Shown piece after piece: positions 44,105 to 48,803 of a DNA stretch of 48,803 bases. The notes beneath the pieces are model-generated. The model worked only from the letters and a program-made list of their open reading frames with translations. It searched no databases and was not told the DNA's origin. The stretch covers positions 1 through 48,803 of the forward strand of contig DROX01000128.1 in NCBI GenBank assembly GCA_011321725.1. The letters run 5' to 3'. The stretch is from Nitrospirota bacterium. GTDB lineage: Bacteria > Nitrospirota > Thermodesulfovibrionia > Thermodesulfovibrionales > JdFR-85. How positions within the stretch are numbered: position 1 is the first letter of the stretch; each line of letters opens with the position of its first letter. Made by a program: the position numbers and the translations under genes.

Positions 44105-47059
44105 TTGTTCTCAACCTGGGGACTTTTCGGTGTAATATTTGTTTATCTTTCCCTACTCTTCATTATTGCCTATCTTGCTGAGAAGAAGGAGCGAACCGGC
44201 CGAAGCATTGTATCCAACCCCTATATCTATTCCCTGTCACTTGCGGTTTACTGCACATCATGGACATTCTATGGAAGCGTTGGCAAGGCCGCATATGAGG
44301 GGCTCAGCTTCCTGACCATCTACATAGGGCCCACACTGATGGCATCACTATGGTGGGTAATCCTGAGAAAGATCATCCATATTGCAAAGGAAAACAGGAT
44401 AACAAACATAGCTGATTTCATCTCCTTCCGTTACGGCAAGTCCATACTGCTATCCGCACTTGTAACCATTGTGGCGGTTGTGGGCATCACACCCTATCTT
44501 GGTCTTCAGCTGAAGGCCATCATAACAACCTTCTCCATCCTCTCTGGCAGGCCAGAAGGCGGCCCCTTTGCAGGCTGGATGATAGCCCTTGTGTTGAGTG
44601 TATTTGCGGTATTTTTTGGTGCAAGGCGGCTTGATGCCTCTGAAAGACACGGAGGGCTTGTCTTTGCCATTGCCTTTGAATCAGCCATAAAACTCTTTGC
44701 CTTTTTAATCGTGGGGGTATTTGTCACCTACGGTCTGTTCCATGGATTCAAAGACATACTTACCCAGATAAAGAGCTCGCCATTTAATTATCTCCGCTAC
44801 CTCGGCCCCCGGGGTGGTGTGAGTTACCTTGAATGGTTCTCGCTGACCTTCCTTTCCATGATGGCGATCCTGTTTCTTCCAAGGCAGTTCCATATCGCAG
44901 TGGTTGAGAACTCATCTGTTGAGCATCTCAAGAAGGCCATGTGGCTCTTTCCCCTCTATCTCTTCCTGATCAATATATTTGTTATCCCCATTGCCTACGG
45001 AGGGCTGCTCCTGAACGGCACCACAGAGGGGGCAGACTATTTTGTACTCACCATTCCCATGAAAGAGGGGCAGCCTGTGATTGCACTCCTTGCCTTTATA
45101 GGAGGTTTTTCAGCAGCAACTGCCATGGTGATTGTTGAATCCCTTGCCATCAGTACCATGGTAATGAACAGTCTTGTGATGCCTGTACTTATAAACTTCA
45201 AGGATATGAAGGGGTTCCATCAGGTTATACTCAACATAAAGAGGCTTGTTATCATAGGCCTGATCTTCCTTGGTTATGCCTTTGCCATATATGTGGGTGA
45301 GTTCTATAGCCTTGTTGATATCGGCTTGAAATCATTTGAGGCTGTCACGATATTTGCGCCTGCCATCCTCTTTGGCCTTTACTGGAAGGGAGCAAACAAG
45401 AAGGGGGCCTTCTGCGGCATAACAGCAGGGTTCATAATATGGATTTATACCCTCCTTATCCCGGCCCTTACCAGGGCAGGGATTATTGAAAGGACAGGCT
45501 TTTTTGGCGCCATCTTCCACTCTGACCTCCTGAACCCCACGGCATTGTTCGGCCTTGAGGGTCTGGACAGATGGAGCCACTCCCTCTTCTGGGGATTATT
45601 CCTGAACACCCTACTTTTTGTGGGTGTTTCTCTTTTCACAAAACAGTCTGAGACAGAGACAAGGCAGTCCATTATATTTGTAGAGTCCCTTGCGCCTTCA
45701 ACACTGTCCTTTTCACTGAAGCCCAGGAGCATAAATGATATAAAGGCCTTTCTGAGCCATTACATTGGCCCACAGGAGGCCGAGGATGCCATAGCATCCT
45801 TCCTGAAAAGACACTCCATCAACAGGAAAGAGCTTATAACCGACAGGCTCCTCCTGGAACTCCGTGACGAGGTAGAAAGGGTTCTCTCCGGTGCCCTTGG
45901 ACCGTCCATGACCACACTCATCCTGGATGACATGATGGCCATATCACATGATGAGAAGCTGAGACTTTCCCGTTCACTTAAGGAGATATCGGAGAGTCTA
46001 CGTCTTTCAAGAAAGGAACTTGCCGAGGCCAACAGACAGCTTGCTGTACTGAAGGAGTTCAGCGAGAACATCATAGAGAGCATACCCCTGGGTGTTGCCA
46101 CCCTTGACGAGAGGCTCCGTGTAAAATACTGGAATAAGGCAATGGAAAAGATAACGGGGGTCAACAAATCAGAGGCCATGAACATAGAGGCTGATGTGCT
46201 CTTCAAATGTCTTGAACCTGAAATATTCCACGGCAAATTTGATGAAGGGGAGTTTACCTGCAGGCGCGACGCAGGGACACCAATGATACTGAAGGGTTAT
46301 GTGAGCAGGCTCACAGGCTCAGAGAAGGGCTATGTGGTTGTCTTTGAGGATATAACAGAGAAGAAGAAGATTGAGGAGGAGCTCTTCAGGGCGACAAAGC
46401 ATGCAAGCATCGGCAGGCTGGCAGCAGGTGTCTCCCACGAGATCGGCAACCCCCTCGCATCCATATCATCACTTGTGCAGGAGCTCCTTTCAGAGGAGGA
46501 GATCAGCGACTTTACAAAGGATTCCCTGAACATGATCAACCAGCATGTGAACAGGATAGCCCGGATCGTGAGAAGCCTCGGTGACTTTGCAAGGCTCTAC
46601 CCCAGGCAGAAGATCCCCCTGACACTCAATGAGATTATTGAGAACACCATCAATCTCGTAAAGTACGACAAGAATTTCAGGAAGATCCAGATTGTAACAG
46701 ACCTTGAGAAGACCCCATCCCTGAAGATTGACCCTGACCAGATGCAGCAGGTATTCCTGAATCTCTTCCTGAATGCCAGGGACGCTATGCAGGATGGTGG
46801 AAGGCTTACCATAAAGTCCTTTGTTGACAACAATACCGTTACCGTCACCGTGGCTGATACAGGCGGAGGGATAGAGGAATCTGTCAGGGACAAGATATTT
46901 GATCCCTTCTTTACCACAAAGGGACCGGCAAGGGGAACGGGTTTAGGTTTAAGCATCTGTTACAGTATAATAAAAGACCACGGAGGTTCTGTGGAGGTGC
47001 AAAGCGAAAAGGACAGGGGTACAACATTTATAATAAAAATTCCATTAACGGAGAGTTAG
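44105..47059 (+). CDS. sodium:solute symporter-PAS-histidine kinase (CbrA-like)
   Basis: 984 residues starting with TTG, directly after the small membrane protein. About 13 transmembrane helices of the sodium:solute symporter fold (residues 1-515), a linker region like the STAC segment (about 530-640), a PAS domain (about 650-755), the phospho-acceptor domain with His778 in [12 protein letters not shown], and an ATPase domain with [16 protein letters not shown] and [11 protein letters not shown]. CbrA of Pseudomonas has this plan. It probably senses or imports a small carbon or nitrogen solute and phosphorylates the next protein. Confidence 0.92.
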   Translation: MFSTWGLFGVIFVYLSLLFIIAYLAEKKERTGRSIVSNPYIYSLSLAVYCTSWTFYGSVGKAAYEGLSFLTIYIGPTLMASLWWVILRKIIHIAKENRITNIADFISFRYGKSILLSALVTIVAVVGITPYLGLQLKAIITTFSILSGRPEGGPFAGWMIALVLSVFAVFFGARRLDASERHGGLVFAIAFESAIKLFAFLIVGVFVTYGLFHGFKDILTQIKSSPFNYLRYLGPRGGVSYLEWFSLTFLSMMAILFLPRQFHIAVVENSSVEHLKKAMWLFPLYLFLINIFVIPIAYGGLLLNGTTEGADYFVLTIPMKEGQPVIALLAFIGGFSAATAMVIVESLAISTMVMNSLVMPVLINFKDMKGFHQVILNIKRLVIIGLIFLGYAFAIYVGEFYSLVDIGLKSFEAVTIFAPAILFGLYWKGANKKGAFCGITAGFIIWIYTLLIPALTRAGIIERTGFFGAIFHSDLLNPTALFGLEGLDRWSHSLFWGLFLNTLLFVGVSLFTKQSETETRQSIIFVESLAPSTLSFSLKPRSINDIKAFLSHYIGPQEAEDAIASFLKRHSINRKELITDRLLLELRDEVERVLSGALGPSMTTLILDDMMAISHDEKLRLSRSLKEISESLRLSRKELAEANRQLAVLKEFSENIIESIPLGVATLDERLRVKYWNKAMEKITGVNKSEAMNIEADVLFKCLEPEIFHGKFDEGEFTCRRDAGTPMILKGYVSRLTGSEKGYVVVFEDITEKKKIEEELFRATKHASIGRLAAGVSHEIGNPLASISSLVQELLSEEEISDFTKDSLNMINQHVNRIARIVRSLGDFARLYPRQKIPLTLNEIIENTINLVKYDKNFRKIQIVTDLEKTPSLKIDPDQMQQVFLNLFLNARDAMQDGGRLTIKSFVDNNTVTVTVADTGGGIEESVRDKIFDPFFTTKGPARGTGLGLSICYSIIKDHGGSVEVQSEKDRGTTFIIKIPLTES

Positions 47060-48406
47060 ATGTCAAAATCCATCCTTATTGTTGAAGACGAAGAAACACT
47101 CAGGGAATCAATCAGGAGGATATTCACAAAAGAGGGCTATATTGTGGATACCACGGGCACAGCAGAAGAGGCGTTAACACTGGTGGGGGAGAATTTCTAT
47201 GACATCATCATCACAGACATTATCCTGCCAGGCATGGATGGGCTTGAGATGCTTGAGCGGGTCAAGGAGCTACATCCCGAACAGATATTCATTGTTATAA
47301 CAGCCTATGCATCTATTGACACAGCGGTGAAGGCCCTGCGCCTGGGTGCCTATGACTATATCATGAAACCGATAATCCATGAAGAGATCAAGCAGGTGGT
47401 AAGGAATGCAATAACGGAAAAGAACCTCAAGGCGGAAAACAGACTCCTCAAGCAGGCACTCAGCAAGGAGTACGACTTCAGCAAGGTTATCGGCGAAAGC
47501 AAACAGATAAAGGCAGTGCTTGAGGAGATAAAAAAGATTGCCGATTCAAAGAGCAATGTACTTCTCCTTGGCGAGACAGGCACGGGCAAAGAGCTCTTTG
47601 CCAGGGTGATACATAACAACAGCTCAAGGGCAGATATGCCCTTCGTTCCCATCAACTGCTCGGCAATCCCTGAGAGCCTCCTTGAGAGCGAACTCTTTGG
47701 TCACATAAAAGGCTCTTTTACAGGGGCTGTTACAAACAAGAAGGGATTATTTGAGGAGGCTGACGGTGGAACGGTCTTCCTGGACGAGATCGGTGATCTG
47801 CCCCCAAGCTTCCAGGTAAAACTACTGAGGGTGCTTGAGGACCAGATGGTCAGGCCGGTGGGTAGCACCAAGTTCAGAGAGGTGGATATAAGATTCATAA
47901 CCGCAACAAACAGGAACCTCTACGAGGCTGTCAAAGAGGGACGTTTTCGTGAGGATCTCTACTACAGAATAAATGTGATAACCCTTGAACTACCCCCGCT
48001 GAGGGATCGCAAGGAGGATATACCCCTTCTTGCCAGGTACTATCTGAACAAATACACAAGGGACTTCGGCAAGGAGGACAAGGAACTGACCCCCGAGGCC
48101 CTCTCGCTCCTTGTTGGCTACAGGTGGCCCGGCAATATAAGGGAACTTCAGAATGTCCTTGAAAGAGCGGTACTGATATCAGAAGGAAGATACATAAAGC
48201 CCGAACACTTCCCTGACAACATCAGGATGGGTGACAGCTTTGTGGAGGACTCCCTGAAGAAGGGCCTTTCAATAGAAGAATATACACGCGCCTTCATACT
48301 CAAATACCAGCATGTATACAGTGAACAGGAGCTTGCTGACAGGCTTGGCATTACAAGAAAGACCCTCTGGGAGAAACGAAAAAAGCTTGGCATCAAAAAG
48401 CCTTAG
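47060..48406 (+). CDS. NtrC-family response regulator (CbrB-like)
   Basis: 448 residues. Receiver domain with Asp53 as the phosphorylation site, AAA+ domain with Walker A GETGTGKE and the sigma54-contact loop reading GSFTGA at 218-223 in place of GAFTGA, and a Fis-type helix-turn-helix (EQELADRLGITRKTLWEKRKKLGI). It starts directly after the kinase stop, so the two form a two-component pair. The Ser for Ala in the loop is a known variant but may tune promoter choice. Confidence 0.93.
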   Translation: MSKSILIVEDEETLRESIRRIFTKEGYIVDTTGTAEEALTLVGENFYDIIITDIILPGMDGLEMLERVKELHPEQIFIVITAYASIDTAVKALRLGAYDYIMKPIIHEEIKQVVRNAITEKNLKAENRLLKQALSKEYDFSKVIGESKQIKAVLEEIKKIADSKSNVLLLGETGTGKELFARVIHNNSSRADMPFVPINCSAIPESLLESELFGHIKGSFTGAVTNKKGLFEEADGGTVFLDEIGDLPPSFQVKLLRVLEDQMVRPVGSTKFREVDIRFITATNRNLYEAVKEGRFREDLYYRINVITLELPPLRDRKEDIPLLARYYLNKYTRDFGKEDKELTPEALSLLVGYRWPGNIRELQNVLERAVLISEGRYIKPEHFPDNIRMGDSFVEDSLKKGLSIEEYTRAFILKYQHVYSEQELADRLGITRKTLWEKRKKLGIKKP

Positions 48407-48411
48407 CCCCA

Positions 48412-48554
48412 TGTAACTTATCCACACAGAGGGGTGTTACCTATTGTAACCGTCAGCAGATTTCCAGACCTACCATAACAGCCCTGCCGGATGTAACATT
48501 TTGTTACATAAGCCATGCATTTTATTACATTCCCGGCTATTATGAGTTGTTACA
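48412..48554 (+). promoter_or_regulatory. cluster of TGTAAC/GTTACA sites downstream of the NtrC-type regulator
   Basis: TGTAAC (48412-48417), GTTAC-N5-GTAAC (48436-48450), the perfect palindrome ATGTAACATTTTGTTACAT (48491-48509, 8-bp arms, 3-bp centre) and TGTTACA (48548-48554). As I recall, CbrB of Pseudomonas recognises TGTTAC/GTAACA-type repeats, so these may be enhancers for this regulator. They precede the sigma54 promoter at 48614. Confidence 0.5.
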
Positions 48555-48613
48555 GAAGAAAATTTCCTTTAATATCAACTTATTCCAATTGCTATCATAG
48601 CCAGATCTGTCCT

Positions 48614-48627
48614 GGTATCTAATTTGC
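48614..48627 (+). promoter_or_regulatory. sigma54 promoter directed out of the window
   Basis: TGGTATCTAATTTGCT: GG at 48614-48615 and GC at 48626-48627, 10 bases apart. No gene follows within the window. The 397-bp tail after 48406 has no reading frame of note; it holds these sites and minisatellite copy 6. Confidence 0.5.
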
Positions 48628-48710
48628 TTTTATACAATAGTGTCCAAAATAATTTCAGTTTTATAAAACAAGGCAGGGTGCCGAAGAAAAATAAGCACCA
48701 CACCTTATTC

Positions 48711-48803
48711 GCAGTGAGCTGTAAGCAGTGAGTAGTTGATGGGTGGATGGGTAGATGAGTGAATGAGTTGATGGGTTAGTAGTAAGCAGTGAGCAGTAAG
48801 AAG
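48711..48803 (+). repeat. octamer minisatellite, copy 6 (runs to window end)
   Basis: GCAGTGAGCTGTAAGCAGTG heptamer-like units, about five ATGRGTNR octamers, then GTAAGCAGTGAGCAG heptamers again. Here both flanking heptamer blocks are visible. Confidence 0.78.

Noticed and set aside
48418-48426. Perfect DnaA box TTATCCACA after the NtrC-type gene
   Set aside because: Single copy, no cluster, no dnaA/dnaN or AT-rich unwinding region nearby; one match in 48 kb is expected by chance.

Overview
The window is a bacterial chromosome segment with short intergenic gaps, many ATGA-type or longer gene overlaps, and several sigma54-type promoters. Housekeeping genes (ispD/ispF, serC/serA, purA, comF, htrA) together with HdrDE-like, corrinoid-methyltransferase and DsrE/TusA genes suggest an anaerobic, sulfur-metabolising bacterium, perhaps Nitrospirota (Thermodesulfovibrio-like) or a related deep lineage. 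That placement is inference from gene content only.

Layout. 1-3613 (minus): ispF (cut by the window edge), ispD, a PIN-TRAM membrane protein and a DegP/HtrA protease. 3706-8961 (plus): serC, serA, purA, a PilZ-zinc-ribbon protein and comF. 8948-13831: a compact peptide-modification (RiPP) locus. It has a Ser/His signal-peptidase-like protein, an overlooked 53-residue precursor candidate (9629-9790), a PqqD-like chaperone, a radical SAM/SPASM enzyme, an HPr-kinase-like protein and an ABC exporter. 14034-27312 (minus): a ~13 kb run of 14 genes. In transcription order these are a degenerate receiver, a UroD-fold methyltransferase, a carboxymuconolactone-decarboxylase-like protein, an MtrH-like methyltransferase, an MtaA-like methyltransferase, a corrinoid protein, a QueG-like Fe-S protein, a corrinoid-activating ASKHA protein, a small unknown protein, an atypical FolD, HdrE-like and HdrD-like subunits, cysteate synthase, and a fused sulfopyruvate decarboxylase (ComDE). 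27449-32215: OsmC, CobW-type GTPase, TusA, a GAF-sigma54 activator, a second OsmC and DsrE. 32237-37355 (minus): DUF362-ferredoxin, an SfsA-GIY-YIG fusion, OppF, OppD and a TPR protein. 37669-43938 (plus): sugar-nucleotide and glycan genes. 43931-48406: a small membrane protein, a symporter-histidine kinase (CbrA-like) and an NtrC-family regulator, followed by a gene-free regulatory stretch.

The most notable system is the 14-27 kb operon. It places two enzymes of the Methanosarcina-type coenzyme M pathway (cysteate synthase, sulfopyruvate decarboxylase) next to HdrDE-like subunits and a complete corrinoid methyl-transfer module (donor/acceptor methyltransferases, corrinoid protein, reductive activator, FolD). 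I infer a bacterial methyl-transfer pathway that uses coenzyme M or a related sulfonate thiol. No mcr gene is present. SerA/SerC would make the phosphoserine that cysteate synthase consumes. Four sigma54 -24/-12 sites with exact GG-N10-GC spacing lie upstream of the operon, both osmC genes and tusA, and a sigma54 activator gene sits in their midst, so the whole island may be one regulon.

A family of intergenic octamer-repeat minisatellites (ATGRGTNR units, flanked by GTGAGCA heptamers) occurs at six places. No rRNA, tRNA, CRISPR array, transposase or integrase was seen.
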